Below are positions 1 through 6,732 of a stretch of DNA of 29,833 nucleotides, one piece after another. Source of the stretch: an uncultured Anaerolineales bacterium. Its GTDB lineage: Bacteria; Chloroflexota; Anaerolineae; Anaerolineales; Villigracilaceae. The notes beneath the pieces are model-generated. The model searched no databases. It had not been told where the DNA came from and saw only the letters and a program-made list of their open reading frames with translations. How positions within the stretch are numbered: the first letter of the stretch is position 1; each line of letters opens with the position of its first letter. The position numbers and the translations under genes are program-made. The stretch is from positions 1 to 29,833 of the forward strand of contig CALFXA010000239.1 in NCBI GenBank assembly GCA_937928015.1. Reading direction: 5' to 3'.

Positions 1-1
1 C

Positions 2-79
2 CTTGTCGAGTTGGACCGACTGGGGCTCAAGGAGGACAAGTCCCTCGAAAAAAGTATAGCACAACCCGAACCGGGTTGA
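2..79 (+). CDS. 3' end of an unidentified upstream gene (partial)
   Basis: An open frame enters from the left edge and runs 25 codons to a TGA at 77-79. Third positions are mostly G or C in its first 15 codons, as in the real genes nearby. The residues are hydrophilic and charged (it begins LVELDRLGLKEDKSLEKS), which looks like the tail of a soluble protein. Nothing here allows a family assignment. A second frame is also open across this stretch, so the choice rests on codon composition and is tentative. The stop overlaps a 7-bp inverted repeat with a 3-nt loop (62-78, CAACCCG/CGGGTTG). A run of five T follows only about 8 nt later, so it is a poor terminator. Confidence 0.4.
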   Translation, partial: LVELDRLGLKEDKSLEKSIAQPEPG

Positions 80-109
80 TACTCCGTTTTTACCGGCAAG
101 GAATTCCAG

Positions 110-115
110 TACAAT
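110..115 (+). promoter_or_regulatory. -10 box of a likely leaderless promoter
   Basis: TACAAT lies here, with exactly 7 nt before the ATG at 123. A start point 6-7 nt after the -10 box would fall at or one base before the A of the ATG, and there is no Shine-Dalgarno sequence in between. The -35 region (around 86-92) is only T-rich and weak. The call rests on the -10 box and its distance to the ATG. Confidence 0.45.
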
Positions 116-122
116 TGTCCAC

Positions 123-794
123 ATGACCCTCAACCTGACCCGCATTCGCGCCCTATGTTTCGATGTGGACGGCACCCTGAGCGATACCGACGACCTGTAC
201 GCTCAGAAGGTGCAGCGTTTCCTGCCCCGCTTCCTGCTTCGCAATCCGTCCCATGCCGCCCGCCGCTTCGTGATGTGGGCCGAGGCGCCCGGCAACGGCC
301 TGCTCGGCCTGGCCGACACGCTCGGCCTCGACGACGAGATGTCCGCCTTCATCAACTGGCTCTCGCTGCACCGCAAGCAGCCGTCGAAGGAATTTCTGCT
401 CGTGCCCGGCGTAGACGAACTGCTGGATCGTCTGAAGGGACACTAGCCGCTGGCGGTGGTCAGCGCGCGCGACGAGCGCGGGACGATGGCCTTTCTGGAA
501 CGTTTCGACCTGGTGAAATACTTCGACGCCATTGTGACGGGGCTCTCTGCCGAACACACCAAACCCTACCCGGACCCCATCCTGCTGGCCGCCAAAAAGA
601 TGGATACGCCGCCCGAAGCCTGCTTGATGATCGGCGACACCACCGTGGACATCCGCGCTGGCAAACTGGCGGGCGCGCAAACCGTCGGCGTGCTGTGCGG
701 CTTCGGCGAGGAACCCGAACTGCGCCGCCTCGGCGCGGACTTAATCCTCGAACGCACGCCGCTGCTGGCGGATGTGCTGTTAGGGAGTCGATGA
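123..794 (+). pseudogene. HAD-superfamily phosphatase interrupted by an in-frame TAG
   Basis: The frame encodes a HAD hydrolase of about 223 residues (phosphoglycolate phosphatase-like), a soluble enzyme that removes phosphate from a small metabolite through an aspartyl-phosphate. All four motifs are present in one frame: DVDGT (Asp14, Asp16), VVSAR (Ser114), the motif III Lys in TKPYPD (about 147) and GDTTVD (Asp172, Asp176). A TAG at 444-446 (codon 108, in the context GH-stop-PLAVVS) cuts it between motifs I and II. Without the stop the length is normal for the family. A restart at the GTG at 456 would lack motif I and has no ribosome binding site. The explanations are a recent nonsense mutation, a base error in the assembly (TAC or TAT Tyr would fit) or readthrough. 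The substrate is unknown. Confidence 0.8.
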
Positions 795-809
795 CGAACG
801 CGTTATAAT
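780..809 (+). promoter_or_regulatory. nfeD-family gene promoter, likely leaderless
   Basis: A perfect TATAAT at 804-809 overlaps the gap after the HAD frame, and the ATG at 817 begins exactly 7 nt later. This is the same geometry as at 110-123. A poor -35 candidate, TTAGGG, lies 18 nt upstream (780-785). No Shine-Dalgarno sequence precedes the ATG, so the transcript probably starts at or next to it. Confidence 0.5.
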
Positions 810-816
810 CCCGAGC

Positions 817-2124
817 ATGAAAGCCATCCGCGTGTTTCTGATCGTGTTGACCGTGTGCCTGCTGGCCGTGGAGGCCGCGCAGGCACAGAGCGGCGCGCCG
901 CTGGTACTGGTGATGAAAGCCGACGGCGCCATCATGCCGCCCATGCTGGAGTACATCCAGCGCGGCATTCGGACCGCCGAGGGGCGCGGTGCCGAGGCTT
1001 TGATCATCGAGTTGGATACACCCGGCGGGAGCATCGCCACCATGAAGGAGATCGTAACGGCCATCCGCGCCAGCCAGGTGCCGGTCATCGTGTACGTTTC
1101 TCCGCGCGGAGCCTGGGCGGGCAGCGCGGGCGCGATGATCACCATGTCGGCGCACGCGTCGGCCATGGCGCCCGAGACGTTGATCGGCGCGGCCAGCCCG
1201 GTCGGCGGGAGCGGCGAGGACCTGGGCGAGACGATGAAGGCCAAGGAAATGGAAGCGCTGACCAGCCTGGTCCGTTCGCTGACGGCGCGCCGCGGCGAAA
1301 AGGTGGTGGCATTGGCCGAGTCGATGATCACCGAGGCCAAGGCCGTCACCTCGGACGAGGCGCTCGAAGCCGGGCTGATCGACTTCGTGGTCGATAACAC
1401 CGACGACCTGCTCGAAGCGCTGAACGGCTTTACGGTGCAGATGCCCGATGGTCCGCACGTGTTGAACACGGGTACCGCGCGCGCCGAGCCGCTGGAGATG
1501 AGCCTGATCGAGCGGTTGTTGCTCCTGCTGACCGACTCGAACGTGGTCTTCCTGCTGCTGTCCATCGGCGTGCAGGCCATCCTGATCGAACTCTCCAGCC
1601 CGGGCGGATGGGTGGCGGGCTTCATCGGTGTGGTGTGCCTGTCGTTGGCGGTGTACGGCATGGGCGTGCTGCCCGTCAACTGGTTTGGGCTGATCTTCCT
1701 CGCCACCGCCTTCGTGCTGTTCGTCCTCGACATCAAGGCGGCGGCCCACGGCGCGCTGACCGCCGCGGGTGTGGGCTCGTTCATCGTCGGTGCGCTGGTG
1801 CTGTTCAACTCACCGGGCACGCCGCAGTTCCAGCAGGTGTCGGTGCCGCTGGTGGTGGCGGTGGGACTGGGCCTCGGCGCCCTGTTCTTCGTCATCATGA
1901 TCTTTGCCCTGCGCGCCCAGCATGGACCGATCCGCATGGGGGCGGAGACGCTGGCACACCAGATGGGGACCGCCCGCAGTTGGGCGGGGGAAACGGGCCA
2001 GGTGCAGGTGGAGTCCGAGCTGTGGAGCGCGGAATCCGCTCCGGGGTCCGAACCCATCAGTAAGGGCGACCGCGTCGAGGTCGTCGAAGTCAGAGGTTTG
2101 AGATTGATCGTCAAGAAAAAATAA
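817..2124 (+). CDS. NfeD family membrane-bound serine protease (ClpP class)
   Basis: 435 residues. Residues 1-23 form a signal peptide. A ClpP/crotonase-like protease domain follows (about 28-205) with the core ELDTPGG (65-71) and the nucleophile motif AGSAG (Ser103). Lys141 or Lys143 are candidates for the general base, at about the Ser-Lys spacing of the archaeal 1510-N protease. Several membrane helices come next (about 240-365), and the C-terminal soluble NfeD domain (about 375-435) is an OB-like fold ending [16 protein letters not shown]. This is the long NfeD1b architecture. Family members cleave hydrophobic stretches of membrane proteins and work with stomatin/flotillin-like partners, but no such gene is adjacent here. 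The start is the ATG right after the TATAAT at 804-809. lipA follows after 62 nt and may be cotranscribed. Confidence 0.93.
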   Translation: MKAIRVFLIVLTVCLLAVEAAQAQSGAPLVLVMKADGAIMPPMLEYIQRGIRTAEGRGAEALIIELDTPGGSIATMKEIVTAIRASQVPVIVYVSPRGAWAGSAGAMITMSAHASAMAPETLIGAASPVGGSGEDLGETMKAKEMEALTSLVRSLTARRGEKVVALAESMITEAKAVTSDEALEAGLIDFVVDNTDDLLEALNGFTVQMPDGPHVLNTGTARAEPLEMSLIERLLLLLTDSNVVFLLLSIGVQAILIELSSPGGWVAGFIGVVCLSLAVYGMGVLPVNWFGLIFLATAFVLFVLDIKAAAHGALTAAGVGSFIVGALVLFNSPGTPQFQQVSVPLVVAVGLGLGALFFVIMIFALRAQHGPIRMGAETLAHQMGTARSWAGETGQVQVESELWSAESAPGSEPISKGDRVEVVEVRGLRLIVKKK

Positions 2125-2140
2125 GGGCGACCCGATGGAT

Positions 2141-2174
2141 GAGATTGCTTCGTCGCTTCGCTCCTCGCAATGAC
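2141..2174. repeat. Dispersed intergenic repeat with ATTGC/GCAAT ends
   Basis: A 34-nt block starts GAGATTGCTTCGTCGCTTCG and ends CTCGCAATGACA. Its ends pair as ATTGC/GCAAT around a TTCG-rich core. From memory, this motif (translated on the other strand as ARSEATKQS) recurs between genes and in spurious proteins across many bacterial genomes. It fills half of the gap between the nfeD-family gene and lipA and creates a false in-frame 16-codon extension of lipA. Confidence 0.65.
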
Positions 2175-2186
2175 ATAAAGGAACTT

Positions 2187-3128
2187 ATGCCAGCCACCCC
2201 TACAAGAGACCGAGTTAACCCTCAAGTTGAAGCCCGTCCGCTGCGCCGCCCTGAGTGGATCAAGGTGCGCGCGCCTTCGGGCGAAGTGTACGAGCGCCTG
2301 CAAACCCTGATGCGCTCGAAAGAGTTGCACACCGTCTGCGAAGAAGCTATGTGCCCGAACATGGGCGAGTGCTGGGGCAGCGGGACAGCCACCTTCCTGA
2401 TGCTGGGCGACGTGTGCACCCGCACCTGCGCCTTTTGTGACATCAAACACGGCAAGCCCGCCCTGCTCGATTGGGGCGAGGCCGAGCGCGTCGCGCAGGC
2501 CGTCAAGACCATGAACTTGAAGCACGCCGTCATCACCTCCGTCAACCGCGACGAGCGGCGGGACGGCGGCGCGCCGATCTTCGCGATGGTCATCCGCCGC
2601 ATCCGTGAACTGTTGCCTGGCTGCTCCATCGAAGTGCTGATCCCCGATTTCAAGGGCAGCGTCGAGGCGCTCAAGATCGTGATGGATGCCCGCCCCGAGA
2701 TCCTCAACCACAACGTGGAGACCGTGCCGCGACTGTTCAAGACCGTCCAGCCGCAGGATAACTACGAGTGGGCCGCCGCCACCCTGAGCAATGCCAAGAA
2801 ACTAGACCCCGAGGTGTTGACCAAGAGCGGCATCATGGTCGGTCTGGGCGAGACGATGGACGAGGTCAAGGCTGTGATGCGCGACCAGCGCAGTTGGGGC
2901 GTGGACATCCTGACCATCGGCCAATACCTCCAGCCGAGCAAGAAGCACCTGTCCATGCAACGCTACTACACCATGGAGGAGTTCGCCGAACTGCGCGACT
3001 ACGGCAAAGAGATCGGCTTCCAATGGGTCGAGTCGAATCCGCTGGTCAGGTCGTCGTACCATGCCGCGGAGCAGGTCCGCGCGTTGAGTGTGGTGCATCG
3101 CAAGTTATATGGAGAAAGCGGAAAGTAA
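2187..3128 (+). CDS. lipA: Lipoyl synthase (radical SAM)
   Basis: 313 residues. LipA inserts two sulfur atoms into protein-bound octanoyl groups to make the lipoyl cofactor of 2-oxoacid dehydrogenases and the glycine cleavage H protein. Both iron-sulfur sites are visible: the auxiliary cluster as C-x4-C-x5-C (Cys51, 56, 62), which is sacrificed as sulfur donor, and the radical SAM cluster as C-x3-C-x2-C (Cys77, 81, 84). The C-terminal RSSYHA motif, whose serine completes the auxiliary cluster, is present. Length is typical. I chose the ATG at 2187 because AAAGGAA (2177-2183) precedes it; the frame stays open to 2139, but that extension is only the repeat sequence. No lipB or lplA lies next to it. 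A strong terminator follows. Confidence 0.97.
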   Translation: MPATPTRDRVNPQVEARPLRRPEWIKVRAPSGEVYERLQTLMRSKELHTVCEEAMCPNMGECWGSGTATFLMLGDVCTRTCAFCDIKHGKPALLDWGEAERVAQAVKTMNLKHAVITSVNRDERRDGGAPIFAMVIRRIRELLPGCSIEVLIPDFKGSVEALKIVMDARPEILNHNVETVPRLFKTVQPQDNYEWAAATLSNAKKLDPEVLTKSGIMVGLGETMDEVKAVMRDQRSWGVDILTIGQYLQPSKKHLSMQRYYTMEEFAELRDYGKEIGFQWVESNPLVRSSYHAAEQVRALSVVHRKLYGESGK

Positions 3129-3132
3129 AAGC

Positions 3133-3169
3133 AACTCCCGTCGGCACAAGTTCGGCGGGAGTTTTTTTG
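3133..3169 (+). terminator. Rho-independent terminator of lipA
   Basis: An 11-bp stem (3133-3143 with 3153-3163, AACTCCCGTCG/CGGCGGGAGTT, one G-U pair) with a 9-nt loop runs directly into seven T. It starts 4 nt after the lipA stop. Confidence 0.9.
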
Positions 3170-3199
3170 TTGCGGAATGTGGCAGGACTGACATATAAT
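3170..3199 (+). promoter_or_regulatory. Sigma-70-type promoter for the membrane protein/MaoC pair
   Basis: TTGCGG (3170-3175) and a perfect TATAAT (3194-3199) are 18 nt apart, right after the lipA terminator. The predicted start near 3206 gives a 20-nt leader containing AAAGGAG (3213-3219) before the ATG at 3226. Confidence 0.65.
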
Positions 3200-3225
3200 C
3201 TTGTTGGACGCGAAAGGAGTTTTCC

Positions 3226-3612
3226 ATGACTCATCACCCGCTTTCTGTGACCGTGACCCTGGCGCTGATCCTGCTCGACGCCGTGCTCTGGCTGGCCTTT
3301 GGTTTGATTGTCGCTTTGGGTCTGCACCCCGCCCTGCCCGACAATCTCGCTTACAAGGTTGTCCTGTCCATTGCAGGCTTCGGGTCAGCGGTCGTTTTGA
3401 CGGGTCTGTCCGTTCTGCTGACGAGACATCATCGAGCGGGGTATTTCCTGACCCTGACCTTACTCGGCATGGCGGCCCTGGCGTTCTTCCTGGACGACGT
3501 CGGCTGGGTCGACCTGACCTTTCTGGCTGTGACCCTGCTGCCCGCCGTTCTGCTGCTCAAAGACCGCAACTGGTATCTGCATCCTCATCTTATGACCGGG
3601 AGTCCCACATGA
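3226..3612 (+). CDS. Small four-helix membrane protein of unknown function
   Basis: 128 residues, about two thirds hydrophobic. Four likely membrane helices are visible (about 7-31, 42-65, 71-90, 92-112) with very short connecting loops, ending in a short polar tail after KDRNWYLHPH. I recognise no family motif and no conserved catalytic residue. The start is set by AAAGGAG 6 nt upstream and by the promoter at 3170-3199. Its stop codon overlaps the start of the MaoC gene (ATGA at 3609-3612), so the two are probably translationally coupled. That suggests, but does not prove, a shared role in lipid or acyl-CoA metabolism. Confidence 0.75.
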   Translation: MTHHPLSVTVTLALILLDAVLWLAFGLIVALGLHPALPDNLAYKVVLSIAGFGSAVVLTGLSVLLTRHHRAGYFLTLTLLGMAALAFFLDDVGWVDLTFLAVTLLPAVLLLKDRNWYLHPHLMTGSPT

Positions 3613-4010
3613 CCCAACTGACCGTCGGCGACCACGCCTCGCGCACGATGACCATCACGGACGAGACCATCCGCGCCTTTGCGGACCTCTCCGGCGACCA
3701 CAATCCCGTCCACCTGGACGACACTTACGCAGCCGGAACCCGCTTCGGGCGGCGAATCGCCCACGGCATGATCGCGGCAGGGCTGATCTCCGCCACGCTG
3801 GCCAACGACCTGCCCGGGCCGGGCACCGTCTATCTCGGGCAGACCCTGCAATTCAAGGCACCCGTCTACCCCGGTGATACCGTCACCGCCACCGTGGAGG
3901 TCAAATCGGTCCGCGCCGACAAGCCCATCGTGGTCCTCACCACGGTTTGCACCAAGCAGGACGGGACGCGTATCCTCGAAGGCGAGGCCACGGTGCTGGT
4001 CAGCCCGTGA
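3609..4010 (+). CDS. MaoC-type (R)-specific enoyl-CoA hydratase
   Basis: 133 residues, the size of single hot-dog domain hydratases such as PhaJ. The hydratase-2 signature is complete: FADLSGDHNPVH at about 24-35, with catalytic Asp30 and His35, followed by GRRIAHGMI. These enzymes add water to trans-2-enoyl-CoA to give (R)-3-hydroxyacyl-CoA, linking beta-oxidation with polyhydroxyalkanoate or fatty acid pathways. No PHA synthase is nearby, so the physiological role is open; related single-domain proteins also act in fatty acid synthesis or mesaconyl-CoA chemistry. The ATG at 3609 overlaps the stop of the upstream membrane protein gene by 4 nt. The frame is open further upstream, but the homology begins here. 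Confidence 0.92.
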   Translation: MTQLTVGDHASRTMTITDETIRAFADLSGDHNPVHLDDTYAAGTRFGRRIAHGMIAAGLISATLANDLPGPGTVYLGQTLQFKAPVYPGDTVTATVEVKSVRADKPIVVLTTVCTKQDGTRILEGEATVLVSP

Positions 4011-4030
4011 CGGAGTCTTTACAAGACTGT

Positions 4031-4061
4031 TTGGCGGCACCCGCCCGAAAAGGGCTATAAT
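4031..4061 (+). promoter_or_regulatory. Promoter of the hemerythrin gene
   Basis: A perfect TATAAT (4056-4061) follows TTGGCG (4031-4036) at 19 nt, a long but possible spacing. The start point would be near 4068, giving a leader of about 26 nt with AAAAGGA (4081-4087) before the ATG at 4094. The gene is therefore probably transcribed alone, as the terminator at 4508 also suggests. Confidence 0.55.
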
Positions 4062-4093
4062 GCCGTCTAAATAACTTTGCAAAAGGACGAGAT

Positions 4094-4489
4094 ATGGCAA
4101 TTAAATGGGATCCGGCCAAAATGTCGACCGGGTACGCAGATGTGGACGCGCAGCATCAGGAATGGATTCGCCGTTACAACCAGTTCGATGAGGCGATCCA
4201 GAAACAGCAAGGGCTGGAATCGGTCCGCTCGACCCTGGACTTTTTCATCGGGTACGCGAACACACACTTTACCCTCGAAGAACGGCGCATGGCCGAGCGG
4301 AACTGTCCCACGGCGGAGGCTAATCGCGCGGCGCACCAGGTCATGCGCAACATGTTGAGCGGGTTCAAAAAATATCTCGACAAAAAAGAAGTCTCGATGT
4401 CCGACGTGGCTGTCCTGCGGTATGACATGGAAAACTGGCTCGTCACACACATTCTCGAAATCGATATCAAATTGAGGGATTGTCATTAG
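4094..4489 (+). CDS. Bacteriohemerythrin with one altered iron ligand
   Basis: 131 residues, a single hemerythrin four-helix domain. The family binds O2 (sometimes NO) at a non-heme di-iron site held by five His, one Glu and one Asp. Here His21 (DAQHQEW), His58 and Glu62 (HFTLEE), His81, His119 and Asp124 (HILEID) are in place. The usual H-x3-H pair of helix 3 reads N-R-A-A-H, so Asn77 stands where a ligand His is expected. The codon is AAT, one base from CAT. O2 binding may be changed or lost, or the site may act as a sensor or iron store. There is no signal peptide, so it is cytosolic. It has its own promoter and terminator. Confidence 0.93.
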   Translation: MAIKWDPAKMSTGYADVDAQHQEWIRRYNQFDEAIQKQQGLESVRSTLDFFIGYANTHFTLEERRMAERNCPTAEANRAAHQVMRNMLSGFKKYLDKKEVSMSDVAVLRYDMENWLVTHILEIDIKLRDCH

Positions 4490-4507
4490 CAATTACGGAA
4501 GTTTCAA

Positions 4508-4536
4508 AAGAGATTGGCTGAAGCCAATCTCTTTTT
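4508..4536 (+). terminator. Terminator of the hemerythrin gene
   Basis: A perfect 11-bp stem (4508-4518 with 4523-4533, AAGAGATTGGC/GCCAATCTCTT) with a TGAA tetraloop is followed by further T residues. It lies 18 nt after the hemerythrin stop. Confidence 0.93.
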
Positions 4537-4718
4537 ATTTATCGTCAAGCGGGAAATAGTCATTGATTTTATGAGAAGGTGGGAACATAACACAAGGCTG
4601 GGCGTGAATTTTAAGAGATGGGACAAAATACAGAACCCCGCAAAATTCAGCATTCCACATCCTGAGATGGGGAGTAAGCTAAAAAAAGGTGGGATCATTA
4701 TTTATAGAATAGCGGACG

Positions 4719-4724
4719 TATAAT
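4719..4724 (+). promoter_or_regulatory. -10 box in the 4541-4817 gap
   Basis: The gap of about 280 nt after the hemerythrin terminator is visibly richer in A and T than its surroundings and holds no gene I can support. A perfect TATAAT sits at 4719-4724, but no convincing -35 box lies 16-18 nt upstream. It would give a leader of about 87 nt to the gene at 4818. Confidence 0.4.
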
Positions 4725-4817
4725 CAACAACGAATACCGGCCCGCCGCGTAAAACATGGTAGGCACCCTAATTTTCAGCAATTTGTCATAACAGGATCTT
4801 GATAAGGAGCACAAGCC

Positions 4818-5357
4818 ATGATGAGGATGACCGAATTGATCGGCCGTGAGATGCAATGGGTACAACCCCATGCCTTGAAGATGGAATACGAATTGCGCGC
4901 TGTGGATGTCGTGGCTGCGACCCTGCGCTTTCGGAGTTCCTTTGGTTCCTTTGCCAGCGCCACCTGCGGCGATGGGAGTTGGACCTTCAAGCGGGTCGGT
5001 TTCTGGCAGACCAGGGTCAGCGTGCGAGCCAGCGAAACCGAAACCGACCTGGCGTTTTTCAAGAACAACACCTGGAGCGGAGGAGGGACTCTGGAGTTGG
5101 CCGACGGACGGACATATCCAGCCAACACCAATTTCTGGGCTACCCAATATGAATTCAAGACCGAGACGGGGCAGCCATTGGTCAGTTACAAACAGATCGG
5201 AGGATTTCTTCACATGTCCTCCAGGATGGAGATTCATCCCGTGGCAAGGGATATATCGGAAATGCCCTGGATGGCGCTGCTGGGCTGGTATTTGACAGTC
5301 ATGATGTACATGGACTCGGCTGCAACAACGGCCGCCACGACGGTTTCCATCTCCTAA
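4818..5357 (+). CDS. Unknown protein, beta-rich, possibly tubby/LURP-one-like
   Basis: 179 residues, no family recognised with certainty. Alternating short hydrophobic and polar segments with many Gly, Thr and aromatic residues (about 22-140) suggest a beta-barrel. The pattern, with strands such as GSWTFKRVGFW and YEFKTETGQPLVSY, recalls the tubby/LURP-one fold, but this is only an impression. A hydrophobic stretch at about 150-165 (MPWMALLGWYLTVMMYM) could be a membrane anchor or the central helix such folds hold inside their barrel. The start is set by AAGGAG (4804-4809), 8 nt before the ATG. The next gene follows after 23 nt, so it is probably the first gene of a four-gene unit reaching 7187. 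Confidence 0.65.
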   Translation: MMRMTELIGREMQWVQPHALKMEYELRAVDVVAATLRFRSSFGSFASATCGDGSWTFKRVGFWQTRVSVRASETETDLAFFKNNTWSGGGTLELADGRTYPANTNFWATQYEFKTETGQPLVSYKQIGGFLHMSSRMEIHPVARDISEMPWMALLGWYLTVMMYMDSAATTAATTVSIS

Positions 5358-5380
5358 GTCAGTCACCCTCGGTATCTCAA

Positions 5381-5851
5381 ATGAACAACTCGTTCCTCAC
5401 TGAATTACACACTTTCATTGTCCGCGCCAAAGCGGCCACCTATGTGGGTGGTGGCGCAAAAACTTCATCCTGCCGTCCCGCCTCTCATGATCTGCAATTT
5501 ACAGATGGAGACTGGTCCTACCTGGACAGCTACTTTGGCGGAACAGATTTCATCGGCGAGGAAGCCGTCTGGCATCTCCAGCAGCCCGTGTGGGTGATGA
5601 ACTATTACGGCTATATCCTGAAACCCGAGCTGATCACGCCTGCCCAGGCGGGGCAGATGATCAAGGCCAGCCTGTCGCGCATGTACACCGAAGGCCGCTT
5701 TCTGGGAGGCTTTCAATATAACGAAGGCAATTTCACTTACTTCGACACCAGCGAAGGCGAGTTCAGCCGCTTCACGGGGCGTGAATGGATCGAGCGCGAC
5801 GGAGTCAAAGTCTACGAGCTGGTCTATCACGGCGGTCTGGTGAAGGATTGA
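5381..5851 (+). CDS. DUF5680 domain protein
   Basis: 156 residues. The whole chain looks like a DUF5680 domain: an N-terminal AKAATYVGGG segment, RPASHDLQF, DSYFGGTDFIGEEAVW, PVWVMNYYGY, a strand around the YFDTSEGEFSRFTG turn and the ending VYELVYHGG. From memory, this domain occurs alone or behind a helix-turn-helix domain in Firmicutes and Chloroflexota. Here the DNA-binding part is absent, so it is the solo form. The function of the domain is not known to me. The position, 23 nt after the previous gene and 14 nt before the methyltransferase, supports cotranscription. Confidence 0.8.
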   Translation: MNNSFLTELHTFIVRAKAATYVGGGAKTSSCRPASHDLQFTDGDWSYLDSYFGGTDFIGEEAVWHLQQPVWVMNYYGYILKPELITPAQAGQMIKASLSRMYTEGRFLGGFQYNEGNFTYFDTSEGEFSRFTGREWIERDGVKVYELVYHGGLVKD

Positions 5852-5865
5852 AAGAACGGTTGGCT

Positions 5866-6732
5866 ATGCAACACAACAAATTCAACGCAACCCTCTTTTC
5901 AGACCTTGAGCAGATTCACGCCCGCCCCAGGCCGTTCGAGTTTTACACCGCCAGCGACCTATGGACCGATGAACATACCTCGGCGCAGATGCTGGCTTTC
6001 CACCTGAATGGAAACGTGGACCTCTCGTCTCGCAGGCATAGCTTTATCGAGCAGTCTGTGGACTGGCTGGTCAGTCGGCTGGAGATCGGGCAGGGTACGC
6101 GCGTCGTCGACTTTGGCTGCGGGCCGGGGTTGTATACCTCGCGGCTGGCCCAGCACGGGGCGCAGGTCACGGGCATCGACTTTTCGTCCCGTTCGATTGA
6201 ATATGCGCGAGAACAGGCCCGGGCGGCGGGATTGGACATCCAGTATGTGAATCAGAACTATCTGGATTTTTCCACCGACCAGCGCTTCGACATAGTGCTG
6301 ATGATTTTCTGTGACCTGTGTGCGTTGAGCCCCATCCAGAGGCGGACCCTACTGACGAAGTTCCGCTCCATCCTGACCCCAGGCGGACGGGTGGTGCTGG
6401 ACGTCCACTCTCTGGCGATGTTCGAGCGGAGGAGTGAGGAAGCCCGCTTCGAGTTCAACCTGCAGAACGGATTCTGGTCGGCTAAGCCGTATTATGGATT
6501 CCTCAACAGCTTTAAAAATGAAGAGGAAAAGGTGACGCTGGACAAGTACACCATCGTCGAGCGCGCCAGGATCCGAACCGTCTACAACTGGCTGCAATAT
6601 TTTTCCGTGGACAGCCTGCGGGCCGAGTTCCGTAAGGCGGGGCTGACGATCTATGATGTGTACGGAGATGTGGCGGGCAAGCCTTACGATGCCGAGGCTG
6701 ATGAGTTCGCGGTGGTTGCAGAAAAGGCATGA
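5866..6732 (+). CDS. Class I SAM-dependent methyltransferase
   Basis: 288 residues. A Rossmann-fold methyltransferase core (about 60-185) has motif I VVDFGCGPG (80-88), the acidic end of strand 2 in GIDFSS (103-108), the motif IV region FDIVLMIFCDLCALS (141-155) and the post-IV LTPGGRVVLDV (170-180). An N-terminal region of about 55 residues with FYTASDLWTDEHTSAQML and a C-terminal beta-rich part (about 200-275, with DKYTIVE and YNWLQYFS) probably shape the substrate pocket. The substrate is unknown. I chose the ATG at 5866 because the frame upstream overlaps the DUF5680 gene; the ribosome binding site is weak. Its stop overlaps the next ATG (ATGA, 6729-6732), which couples it to the Cys-rich protein. 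Confidence 0.88.
   Translation: MQHNKFNATLFSDLEQIHARPRPFEFYTASDLWTDEHTSAQMLAFHLNGNVDLSSRRHSFIEQSVDWLVSRLEIGQGTRVVDFGCGPGLYTSRLAQHGAQVTGIDFSSRSIEYAREQARAAGLDIQYVNQNYLDFSTDQRFDIVLMIFCDLCALSPIQRRTLLTKFRSILTPGGRVVLDVHSLAMFERRSEEARFEFNLQNGFWSAKPYYGFLNSFKNEEEKVTLDKYTIVERARIRTVYNWLQYFSVDSLRAEFRKAGLTIYDVYGDVAGKPYDAEADEFAVVAEKA

Noticed and set aside
62..78. Inverted repeat CAACCCG/CGGGTTG as a terminator
   Set aside because: The stem is short and the T run begins about 8 nt later, so it does not have the usual form; it may be chance or an operator.
444..446. Pyrrolysine or other recoded TAG
   Set aside because: HAD phosphatases have no known need for it, no pylTSBCD genes are in the window, and the residue is not a catalytic one.
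456..794. Separate gene for the second half of the split HAD phosphatase
   Set aside because: It would start at a GTG in the middle of motif II without a ribosome binding site and would lack the catalytic aspartates of motif I.
2139..2186. N-terminal extension of LipA
   Set aside because: The extra codons are the dispersed repeat; the ribosome binding site and homology support the ATG at 2187.
4514..4723. A 69-codon open frame after the hemerythrin gene
   Set aside because: It begins inside the terminator stem, has no ribosome binding site and shows no family features.
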